A stretch of 6,505 bases of DNA from Deltaproteobacteria bacterium (GTDB lineage: Bacteria; Myxococcota; UBA727; JABDBI01), in assembly GCA_016764955.1 (NCBI GenBank), contig JAESQZ010000016.1, forward strand, positions 1 through 6,505. The letters are read 5' to 3'. Position 1 is the first letter of the stretch; each line of letters starts with the position of its first letter. Below, in pieces: positions 1 through 5,182 of this stretch. The translations under genes and the position numbers were made by a program. The notes beneath the pieces were generated by a model, which saw nothing but the letters and a program-made list of their open reading frames with translations, was not told where the DNA came from and made no database searches.

Positions 1-88
1 GACCTCCGCTACTCGCAGATTCACTCGGTCAACGCGCCGACCTCCGTAGGTCTCTATGGCTACGGGCCGTCGAGCTCCGACCCACTGA
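1..88. other. GC-rich segment of unknown origin, not part of pldA
   Basis: These bases are about 63% G+C (57 of the first 90), whereas the sequence from about position 95 onward falls to roughly 35-45%. The pldA reading frame is closed here by TAG at 47-49 and TGA at 86-88. Recognisable phospholipase A homology starts right after the second stop. Plus frame 1 is open from base 1 to TAA at 97-99, and one minus-strand frame is also open throughout, but I recognise neither peptide. The segment is either a piece of another locus joined by assembly error, or the far side of a real rearrangement that cut pldA. I cannot tell which. Confidence 0.55.
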
Positions 89-634
89 CTGGCCTTTAAC
101 GACTCTCATTTTACGGATTCAAGTTATCGGCCAGAATTTTTCTATTATTTCGAACAAATCCCAGGCCTCAAAATGCCGCCTAAGTGGCAGCTAGGGCTTC
201 AACTGGGTATTGGCCACGAGTCTAATGGCTTTGAGGGCGACACGCACAAGTCCATCAACACACTTTACTTAAGACCAATCTTTTCAGCAGCTGCTCAAAG
301 CAACAACTTTTTCATCACACTAGCACCCAAAGCCTATATATATATTGGCCCAATGGGGCTGAATCCAGATATTGCACGCTATCGAGGATTTGTTGATTTA
401 AGAATCGTCACAGGCTGGCGAGATGGCTTACAGCTTGCATTCAGAGGCCGCCTTGGGAGCAACTTTGACAAAGGCAGCGCTTTACTAGACCTCACTTACC
501 CGTTTTATAACTTAAGCGGCGGTAACATCGACATGTCGCTCACAGCGCAGTACTTTGTTGGCTACGGCGAAGGCCTGCTTGGCTACAGAGACTTTGAACA
601 ATTTTTACGCTTTGGGGTGACGCTGGTTCGTTAA
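89..634 (+). CDS. pldA: Outer-membrane phospholipase A (OMPLA), 5'-truncated
   Basis: OMPLA is a 12-strand outer-membrane beta-barrel that hydrolyses acyl chains of phospholipids that reach the outer leaflet, using a Ser-His-Asn triad and calcium. The reading frame holds the motif HESNG followed by a conserved Asn. Counting from the ATG at 173, His15, Ser17 and Asn29 have the same spacing as His142, Ser144 and Asn156 of E. coli PldA. NPDIARYRG and GYGEGLLGY match later family motifs. By alignment from memory, the position of E. coli Ser152 (calcium site) is His25 here. Homology clearly extends upstream of that ATG: residues such as FTDSSYRPEFFY (from about 110) match the E. coli FRETNYEPQLF region. 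The ATG at 173 is therefore internal, not a natural start. About 100 N-terminal residues, including the signal peptide, are missing. The gene ends immediately against the convergent bamD stop. The family call is firm; whether the gene is intact in the organism is unknown. Confidence 0.88.
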   Translation: MAFNDSHFTDSSYRPEFFYYFEQIPGLKMPPKWQLGLQLGIGHESNGFEGDTHKSINTLYLRPIFSAAAQSNNFFITLAPKAYIYIGPMGLNPDIARYRGFVDLRIVTGWRDGLQLAFRGRLGSNFDKGSALLDLTYPFYNLSGGNIDMSLTAQYFVGYGEGLLGYRDFEQFLRFGVTLVR

Positions 635-1297
635 CTAGCTATGACTCAAAGCTTCAAGCTTCTTAAGTGCCAGCTCAGCTTCTGGCGTATCAGAATAAGT
701 CTCTTGGACATATTTTAGCCTAAATTTAGCGCCTTCTAGCTTCTTACGCTTGATATAGAACTCGGCAATATTTAAGTCTCGCTTTGCCATTTCAGAACGC
801 AGCTTTATCTTCATGGCCAAAGCTTCTTTAGCCGACTCATGCTCTGGGTAGCGCGATAAAAAACGATCGATAGCAAAGAGCGCATCTTCAGTTGAACTTT
901 GGTCTCTCAAAAAACTCTTGGGAAATAAGAAAAAATCTTTTGGCTTGGCATTGACATAAGCCTTGGCAATTCGAAAAGCCGCAAAAGCATTGTTCTCGTG
1001 CCGCGGGTGAAATTTTAAGTAAAAATCGTAAGCATCTGCTGCCTCTAACCAACGCTCTTGTTCAAAAAAGACATCGCCCAGTCTCAAGTCACTCAAAGCA
1101 GCATATTTAGAATAGGGATATTTGCTACGTACCTCTTCAAACTGCTTAACAGCTCGTTCGTACTCTTTATTAGCAAAAGCTTTTTCAGCATCTTCATAAA
1201 CAACCTTAATATGATCTTGGTGTGTCAGCGGCTTAGGCTTTTGTACACTCGCACAGGCAGCAAGCATCATAAACGGCAAAATTAAAAGGGCTTTCAT
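635..1297 (-). CDS. bamD: Outer-membrane assembly lipoprotein BamD
   Basis: BamD (ComL/YfiO) is the essential lipoprotein partner of BamA in the BAM complex, which folds beta-barrel proteins into the outer membrane from the periplasmic side. The 220-residue product starts with a short hydrophobic signal and a lipobox, LAAC, with the lipidated Cys at 15. The +2 residue is Ala rather than Asp, consistent with outer-membrane sorting. TPR-like helical repeats follow (roughly residues 33-66, 70-103 and onward). The stretch RDQSSTEDALFAIDRFLSRY and the C-terminal AEFYIKRKKLEGAKFR region are typical of BamD. E. coli BamD is 245 residues, so this one is slightly short but complete. I chose ATG at 1297 over TTG at 1300 because AGGAG lies 7 nt upstream. 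The ATG overlaps the murI stop by one base (TGATG), so translation is probably coupled. It is convergent with pldA, with no bases between the stop codons. Confidence 0.9.
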   Translation of the reverse strand: MKALLILPFMMLAACASVQKPKPLTHQDHIKVVYEDAEKAFANKEYERAVKQFEEVRSKYPYSKYAALSDLRLGDVFFEQERWLEAADAYDFYLKFHPRHENNAFAAFRIAKAYVNAKPKDFFLFPKSFLRDQSSTEDALFAIDRFLSRYPEHESAKEALAMKIKLRSEMAKRDLNIAEFYIKRKKLEGAKFRLKYVQETYSDTPEAELALKKLEALSHS

Positions 1298-2094
1298 CAA
1301 AAGGCTCCTAGATTAATCAATTCCACCTGTTCTTCTCGAACAGGCTTACCCAAAAATAACGTCGACAAGTCCCGAAAGCGCTCAGGCCCATCCGTTACCA
1401 AATAACGTACACTTGGCGACTCATCTAAATCATTGGCCTCAAAGTGTAAATCTGAAACCACACTCGAGCCACTGTTTACCCAAAGGGTCTCTTCAGATAA
1501 AAAGCCTCGTAATACTGGCAATAACAGCGGATAATGCGTACAGCCCAGAATCACAGCTTGAGGTTTAGCCTTAAGCTGAGCCAAATAATACTCAGCTACT
1601 CGCTCTGCCATTGGGCCTTCTACCAAACCCTCTTCAATTAATGGCACCCATAAAGGGCAAGCCAAGGACTCCACCTGCCCCGAAAAACCAATATTTTGAA
1701 GCAACTGCTGATAAGCGCCAGATCGAATGGTTCCCGCAGTTCCAAGTACAGCCACACGCTCTACTTGAGGCAGAGCAACAAGCGCTTTCACACCAGGTTC
1801 AATAACCCCAACCACCGGGATTTGAAGCTGTTCTTGTAGCGCCTTAATTCCATAGGCTGTAGCCGTATTACAAGCAATGATTAGGAGCTTCAGCTCAGCT
1901 CTTTCGAGCAGCGAGCAGGCATTGCTTAATGCTAGGCGCTCAACCGCCTTAGGGCTTCGATTCCCATATGGAACACGAGCTGTATCCCCCAAGTAAACAA
2001 AAGACTCATTCGGAAATTTTTTGAGCATGGCAGATAAGACGGTAAGCCCCCCTAAGCCGGAATCAAAAATGCCGATGCTTCGATTATCTGCCAT
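1297..2094 (-). CDS. murI: Glutamate racemase
   Basis: MurI interconverts L- and D-glutamate without a cofactor, supplying D-Glu for the peptidoglycan stem peptide in the cytoplasm. Numbering below counts from the upstream in-frame TTG at 2100. The N-terminus has the family motif GIFDSGLGGLTVL with Asp13 and Ser14. YLGDTARVPYG follows. The two catalytic cysteines are Cys77 in ACNTAT and Cys187 in GCTHYPLL, with His189 beside the second. All key residues are present and the length (265-267 residues) is normal. The first three possible starts are TTG (2100), GTG (2097) and ATG (2094). I prefer the ATG because the motif follows at the usual distance, but no clear Shine-Dalgarno lies ahead of any of them. 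It is the first gene of a unit with bamD. An AT-rich stretch directly upstream could hold the promoter. Confidence 0.95.
   Translation of the reverse strand: MADNRSIGIFDSGLGGLTVLSAMLKKFPNESFVYLGDTARVPYGNRSPKAVERLALSNACSLLERAELKLLIIACNTATAYGIKALQEQLQIPVVGVIEPGVKALVALPQVERVAVLGTAGTIRSGAYQQLLQNIGFSGQVESLACPLWVPLIEEGLVEGPMAERVAEYYLAQLKAKPQAVILGCTHYPLLLPVLRGFLSEETLWVNSGSSVVSDLHFEANDLDESPSVRYLVTDGPERFRDLSTLFLGKPVREEQVELINLGAF
1305..1309 (-). promoter_or_regulatory. Ribosome binding site of bamD
   Basis: AGGAG reads on the minus strand with a 7-nt spacer to the ATG at 1297, and only 4 nt to the TTG at 1300. This decides the start of bamD. The site lies within the last codons of murI. Confidence 0.7.
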
Positions 2095-2101
2095 CACCAA
2101 T

Positions 2102-2129
2102 ATAATATATAAAAATCAAAATAAATCAA
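2102..2129 (-). promoter_or_regulatory. Candidate promoter of murI-bamD
   Basis: On the minus strand, TTGATT (2129-2124) and TATTAT (2107-2102) are separated by 16 nt and resemble sigma-70 -35 and -10 boxes. Transcription would begin almost at the murI start codon, giving a very short leader, which fits the lack of a visible ribosome binding site. The region is so AT-rich that such boxes arise easily by chance. Confidence 0.3.
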
Positions 2130-2135
2130 CCCACT

Positions 2136-2214
2136 TTGTCATGCCAGCGAAGGCTGGCATCCAGAAATAGGTCTTAGCCTTGAAACTAGATGCCAGCCTT
2201 CGCTGGCATGACAA
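2136..2214. repeat. REPIN-like inverted pair of short palindromes
   Basis: Two copies of one short repeat face each other. The left copy (2136-2164) contains the stem ATGCCAGC, loop GAAG, stem GCTGGCAT. The right copy (2186-2214) is its reverse complement with loop CTTC. Over 29 bases they differ at one position, and 21 bases separate them. The whole 79-nt unit can fold either as two small hairpins or as one long hairpin. This architecture is that of a REP doublet (REPIN), a non-autonomous element thought to be moved by RAYT transposases; no such gene is in this window. It sits between the divergent starts of murI and the receiver gene, leaving only 25 nt before the latter's ATG. Confidence 0.8.
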
Positions 2215-2239
2215 TATGGGGTGTGCCACAATAACAAAC

Positions 2240-2581
2240 ATGGCTCACCGTATCTTGCTTGCCGATCCCAATAAAACCGTCCGCCTTGCAGCACAAATGG
2301 TGTTTGCCAAAAGCGCAGACATCATTCTCATGACAGCATTAAATAGCTTTGAGGCCCTTGATAAGATGCATCGCCTTCAACCAACCCTAACTCTCATGGA
2401 CTCTCAATTAGCTCATCAACTACGGCGTAATTTAAAAAAACCACCGTGTCCTGTGGTCATCTTAGAAAAGCCATTTACTTCATTAAGTTTGGTTGATCAG
2501 GTCCGCCAGGCGTTGTTACGCCTTCTGCCACAAAGCCAGCAGCAAAGTAGCACTCCCGAGGCTCGCGAGAAAAATATCTAG
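2240..2581 (+). CDS. Degenerate, internally shortened receiver-domain protein
   Basis: The product (113 residues) resembles a stand-alone response-regulator receiver domain. RILLADPNKTVR (4-15) matches the first strand and helix of receivers that start with a RILLADD motif. FEALDKMHRLQPTLTLMDS (37-55) leads to the phospho-acceptor position Asp54. EKPF (76-79) is the conserved Lys-Pro pair, followed by the last helix. Two things are odd: the acidic pair at the start is Asp-Pro instead of Asp-Asp, and only about 22 residues separate Asp54 from KPF instead of the usual 45 or so. The strand-4 Ser/Thr and the fourth helix are therefore missing. It may no longer take a phosphate and may act only as a binding module, or it may be decaying. 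ATG 2240 fits the family N-terminus. An earlier ATG at 2216 is possible, while a TTG at 2180 would require translating the repeat. It is divergent from murI. Confidence 0.65.
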   Translation: MAHRILLADPNKTVRLAAQMVFAKSADIILMTALNSFEALDKMHRLQPTLTLMDSQLAHQLRRNLKKPPCPVVILEKPFTSLSLVDQVRQALLRLLPQSQQQSSTPEAREKNI

Positions 2582-2908
2582 GACCATGGTAAATAAAAAC
2601 GGCGTAAAAAACCGCTTTGCGATCTTTGCAATCGTCTCAAGTCGCTTTTGCTCTACACGATAGAATTTATAAGTAATTGTCTCTAAATAACGTTTAATCA
2701 AAAAGAACAGTAAAACAGCGCCTGCACAGGCTAAGACACTAATCGCAATACCAATATTTTGTGGGTATACAAAGCCATCCTCCAGCATACCTACCACCAA
2801 AGTAATCCCAAGAGCATTCATGCAAAGCATGGCGGTTAAAGAACTACTTAAAATTCCAGCTCTTATACCCCCAAATTCAGATACAGAAATATTATTCATA
2901 TATTCCAT
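2516..2908 (-). CDS. Unrecognised small integral membrane protein, three predicted helices
   Basis: I do not recognise a family. The 130-residue product has three hydrophobic segments at about 17-41, 51-71 and 101-127. A charged linker (about 72-100, rich in Lys, Arg and Glu) probably lies in the cytoplasm. There is no signal-peptide cleavage motif and no obvious catalytic residue. Start ATG 2908 is chosen by length; an in-frame ATG at 2899 is as likely, and neither has a clear ribosome binding site. The upstream 46 bases are very AT-rich and could hold a promoter, for example TGTTACATT on the minus strand as an extended -10. The last helix is encoded on the strand opposite the receiver gene's 3' end (66-bp overlap). 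The coding frame has a plausible hydrophobic pattern throughout, so I consider it real. Confidence 0.55.
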   Translation of the reverse strand: MEYMNNISVSEFGGIRAGILSSSLTAMLCMNALGITLVVGMLEDGFVYPQNIGIAISVLACAGAVLLFFLIKRYLETITYKFYRVEQKRLETIAKIAKRFFTPFLFTMVLDIFLASLGSATLLLALWQKA

Positions 2909-2955
2909 ATACTTAATGTAACATTTATTATATTAAATTTCACGCAAATACATAT

Positions 2956-2983
2956 TGTCATGCCAGCCTACGCTGGCATGACA
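2956..2983. repeat. Solo 28-nt perfect palindrome, REPIN-related, ending ispA
   Basis: TGTCATGCCAGC (2956-2967) and GCTGGCATGACA (2972-2983) form a perfect 12-bp stem around the loop CTAC (2968-2971). The arms are identical to the outer 12 nt of each side of the REPIN at 2137-2213. The minus-strand loop reads GTAG and provides the TAG stop of the shortened ispA. No T-tract follows on either strand, so it is not a standard intrinsic terminator, although the hairpin could stabilise the 3' end of the transcript. Confidence 0.85.
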
Positions 2984-3639
2984 GCCTGTTCCCCATCAAC
3001 CAAATCATCAGCCAGCTGAAATTCAAGCCCCAAATTGGCCCCATAGGCCGCTTCTAGAGCTTCTTCTTCCCGCGAAGCCCCCACAGCGATAGCCCCTAAT
3101 CGACAAGCACACTCAAAAAGTTTGCCAGTTTTATTGTGTAGCGTTTCTAAAGTCTTAGGGCAGCTTACTAAATCATCTAGCTGCCCAAGCACCATACCCT
3201 GGCTGCCAATCGCCTGAGATAGCACCAAACACTGATAAGCCGGCTGCACCAAAGTGCCTGCTACAAAAGCAAAAGCATCGGATAAAAGCGCATCTCCCGC
3301 TAAAATCGCCGTTGCCTCTCCAAAACGCCTGTGCGTACTAGGTTTGCCGCGCCTCATGTCATCATCATCCATGCAAGGCAAATCATCGTGAACCAGCGAG
3401 TAAGCATGCACATACTCCACCGCCAAAGCAGCCGGCATCGCCAACGACTGCCACGGTCTATCAGGTGCACAACGCCGAGCACTTTCCAAAAGCACCAGGG
3501 GCCGAATACGCTTGCCCTCGCCCAAGAGCGCATAGGCCATGGCCTCTTTGAGGCGCCTAGCTGCTTTGGAGCGCTTGTTATGAAAAGAAGCGTGCAGGCT
3601 CTTTTCAAGTGCTTGGTCAAAGAGCTTTTTGAGTTCCAT
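2968..3639 (-). CDS. ispA: Polyprenyl (farnesyl-type) diphosphate synthase, C-terminally truncated
   Basis: IspA-type enzymes condense isopentenyl diphosphate with dimethylallyl and geranyl diphosphate to farnesyl diphosphate, the precursor of undecaprenyl carrier and quinone tails. Visible motifs are GKRIRP (42-47), the first Asp-rich motif DDLPCMD (85-91, four-residue spacer, the usual bacterial form), RRGKPSTH, GDALL (115-119), KTGKLF (170-175), and the second motif FQLADDLVD (207-215). The protein ends eight residues later at 223, whereas E. coli IspA has 299. About 70 C-terminal residues, normally beginning with the GK...KxTxP region, are absent. The last five codons and the stop lie inside the palindrome at 2956-2983. 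Neither of the other minus-strand frames resumes the homology, so this is a loss and not a simple frameshift. The start ATG 3639 lies inside the xseB end (23-bp overlap). The enzyme may be inactive or impaired; both Asp-rich motifs remain. Confidence 0.85.
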   Translation of the reverse strand: MELKKLFDQALEKSLHASFHNKRSKAARRLKEAMAYALLGEGKRIRPLVLLESARRCAPDRPWQSLAMPAALAVEYVHAYSLVHDDLPCMDDDDMRRGKPSTHRRFGEATAILAGDALLSDAFAFVAGTLVQPAYQCLVLSQAIGSQGMVLGQLDDLVSCPKTLETLHNKTGKLFECACRLGAIAVGASREEEALEAAYGANLGLEFQLADDLVDGEQAVMPA

Positions 3640-3811
3640 CAGCCATCAACTGCTCTATTTTGCCTTGCATTTCAGTGAGGCGTTTTTCGGCAACTTTCAC
3701 CATCGAAACCCCTTTTTCGTAAAGCTCCAAACTCTTCTCGAGGGGCTGGTCACCTTTTTCAAGTTGCCTAATCAACGATTCCAAATCTTTTAGTTTTGCT
3801 TCAAATTCCAT
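3617..3811 (-). CDS. xseB: Exodeoxyribonuclease VII small subunit
   Basis: XseB is the small subunit of exonuclease VII, which degrades single-stranded DNA from both ends to acid-insoluble oligonucleotides. Several copies bind the C-terminal helical part of one XseA. The 64-residue product is a helical hairpin as expected: FEAKLKDLESLIRQLEKGDQPLEKSLELYEKG matches the family signature with the central turn at LEKGDQPLEKSLE. The length is slightly below the usual 70-80. The start ATG 3811 overlaps the xseA end by 11 bp, and a purine-rich AAGAGAA lies upstream. The end overlaps ispA by 23 bp, indicating one transcript with coupled translation in the order xseA-xseB-ispA, an arrangement seen in many bacteria. 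Confidence 0.93.
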   Translation of the reverse strand: MEFEAKLKDLESLIRQLEKGDQPLEKSLELYEKGVSMVKVAEKRLTEMQGKIEQLMADGTQKAL

Positions 3812-4988
3812 GTTTTTCTCTTACTTCTACTTTTGCCACGCCATCTGACAAGCGCAAGTCCAGCTCATCTCCAACTGAAACCTGCGCCACGCGTGAAACC
3901 AACTTGCCCGCGTGATACACAGCGCTAAACCCACGGTTTAAAACCTTTAGAGGCGACAATGCTTCTAATTGAGCTACCGCAACTTGAAAGCGCTCTTTGG
4001 CACCCTGAAAGCGCCTCAGCATACTCTTTTCTAAGCGCTGAGCCTGCATATCCAAACGCTGCATGACTTGCAGCAAAGCTGCCTTAGGCGATATCAAGCA
4101 TTTCGATAAATTCGCCAAATTAAGATGCGCCTTCACCACCAAAGCTTTGGCCAATTTATGCAAACGCTGTTTCGATACGCTTAAGCGATCCAGCAATTCT
4201 TGGCAGTCAGGCACCACGATTTGAGCCGCATGCGTCGGCGTGGCACAACGCAAATCCGCTACAAAATCAGAAATCGTAAAATCAGTCTCGTGCCCCACTG
4301 CACTTACAACCGGCGTTTGGCAGGCAAAAATTGCTCTGGCTAAGACTTCTTCATTAAAAGCCCACAAATCTTCGAGAGATCCACCACCTCGGCCAATAAT
4401 AATCACGTCACACTCACCCGACTGCTCTAAGCGTTGCAAAGCATCAGCCAACTCTTCAGCAGAGCCCCGCCCCTGCACGCGCGCCGGCGCTAGCAAAACA
4501 TCAACGCCCGGCATCCGATGCTTCAAGATGCGCAGCATGTCTTGCAAAGCAGCCCCTTGTGGCGATGTCACAAGCCCAAGCTTATTTGGCAAAAATGGGA
4601 TTTTCTTTTTGCGCGCGGCATCAAACAAGCCTTCTTTTTCGAGCTTTTCTTTGAGCTGATCAAAAGCAAGCGCCAAGGCGCCCTCCCCGACTGGCTCCAT
4701 TTGCTCGACGATCATTTGAATCTTGCTTTGAGGCGCGTAAACCGAGACTTTGCCCTTAACCAAAACCTGCAAGCCATCTTTGACGTCAAATTTTACTCTC
4801 GAGCAAAAGCCTTTAAACATAACACCAGGTATCAGCGCGTTCTCGTCTTTGAGGTCAAAATACCAATGCCCAGACCGCCAAGGTCTAAACGAAGAAATCT
4901 CGGCAAGCAAGGTAACAGTTCGATATTTGGTCTCTAAGTCCTTGCGGACCATGGAAACCAATTGAGTGACAGTTAAGGCATCTTGCAT
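3801..4988 (-). CDS. xseA: Exodeoxyribonuclease VII large subunit
   Basis: XseA is the catalytic subunit of exonuclease VII, acting in mismatch repair and removal of single-stranded DNA. Domains in order are an N-terminal OB-fold for DNA binding (about 4-100), then the nuclease core with GLVTSPQGAALQDML (138-152), GRGGGSLEDLWAFNEE (199-214) and the signature VGHETDFTISDFVADLRCAT (231-250) including His233 and Asp236. A helical coiled-coil segment for XseB binding follows (about 262-342), and the protein ends with the conserved SPLKVLNRGFS motif (345-355) and a beta tail. At 395 residues it is shorter than the 456 of E. coli, mainly in the coiled coil, but it looks complete and intact. Start ATG 4988 agrees with the family N-terminus (LTVTQL); no good Shine-Dalgarno is visible. 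It is the first gene of the xseA-xseB-ispA unit, so its promoter should lie in 4989-5182. Confidence 0.95.
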   Translation of the reverse strand: MQDALTVTQLVSMVRKDLETKYRTVTLLAEISSFRPWRSGHWYFDLKDENALIPGVMFKGFCSRVKFDVKDGLQVLVKGKVSVYAPQSKIQMIVEQMEPVGEGALALAFDQLKEKLEKEGLFDAARKKKIPFLPNKLGLVTSPQGAALQDMLRILKHRMPGVDVLLAPARVQGRGSAEELADALQRLEQSGECDVIIIGRGGGSLEDLWAFNEEVLARAIFACQTPVVSAVGHETDFTISDFVADLRCATPTHAAQIVVPDCQELLDRLSVSKQRLHKLAKALVVKAHLNLANLSKCLISPKAALLQVMQRLDMQAQRLEKSMLRRFQGAKERFQVAVAQLEALSPLKVLNRGFSAVYHAGKLVSRVAQVSVGDELDLRLSDGVAKVEVREKHGI

Positions 4989-5010
4989 GGGCTATTTGTG
5001 CAATTGCCGA

Positions 5011-5044
5011 TTTCCCCCCTTTTAAAAAGGGGGTTAGGGGAATT
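5011..5044. repeat. C5T4/A4G5 palindromic repeat, likely dispersed
   Basis: CCCCC (5015-5019) TTTT (5020-5023) AAAAA (5024-5028) GGGGG (5029-5033) forms a nearly loopless hairpin, followed by TTAGGGGAATT, which could pair alternatively with the TTTCCCC on the left. From general knowledge, this layout (a C-run/T-run palindrome with a trailing TTAGGGG) recurs as a short dispersed repeat in many bacterial genomes. The minus strand read as protein gives the familiar NSPNPLFKRGEI. It lies between the clcA stop and the xseA start on the same strand. It lacks a downstream T-tract and so is not a classical terminator. Confidence 0.6.
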
Positions 5045-5062
5045 TTCTATCTCAAGAAAATT
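5041..5062. repeat. Second stem-loop beside the C/G palindrome
   Basis: AATTTTCT (5041-5048) and AGAAAATT (5055-5062) are perfect inverted copies around a 6-nt loop. The structure directly follows the preceding repeat and may belong to the same element. On the minus strand it is preceded by a run of six T (5076-5071). Its role is unknown; it could help end clcA transcription or be part of the leader of xseA. Confidence 0.45.
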
Positions 5063-5182
5063 GGGTACAAAAAAGATGGGATAACTAGATGTGGGACGTA
5101 CGTGTATTTTCAGGACTGCCGAAGCTAACTCAAAGTCCATTTAGACTTCTATCGGTTCCATTCTATCTCTGTGGCCAACTAC

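Larger units (their letters stand above)
4989..5182. other. Intergenic region between clcA-like gene and xseA
   Basis: These 194 bases separate two same-strand genes. Besides the two stem-loops they hold an 8-bp palindrome ACGTACGT (5096-5103) and no convincing gene. The xseA promoter probably lies here, but I cannot point to clear boxes. No homology to the missing end of the upstream CLC gene is apparent in any minus frame. Confidence 0.5.

Noticed and set aside
649..661. Two adjacent AAGCTT sites near the bamD end
   Set aside because: They are explained by the repeated Lys-Leu/Glu-Ala codons of the bamD C-terminus and have no further symmetry.
2180..2239. Extension of the receiver protein upstream to TTG 2180
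   Set aside because: The added residues are encoded by the right arm of the palindromic repeat, and the family N-terminus begins at the ATG at 2240.
2956..2983. Palindrome as an intrinsic (Rho-independent) terminator
   Set aside because: The stem is strong, but neither strand has a run of T after it, and the same sequence family occurs at a divergent promoter where no terminator is expected.
2968..2990. Frameshift as the cause of the short prenyl synthase
   Set aside because: Reading the other minus-strand frames past the palindrome gives peptides with no similarity to the missing C-terminal region before they stop.
4240..4937. Long plus-strand open frames opposite xseA
   Set aside because: They lie wholly antisense to a well-conserved gene and show no domain-like sequence. 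The same applies to open frames opposite bamD (1058-1285), murI (1611-1805) and ispA (3331-3678).
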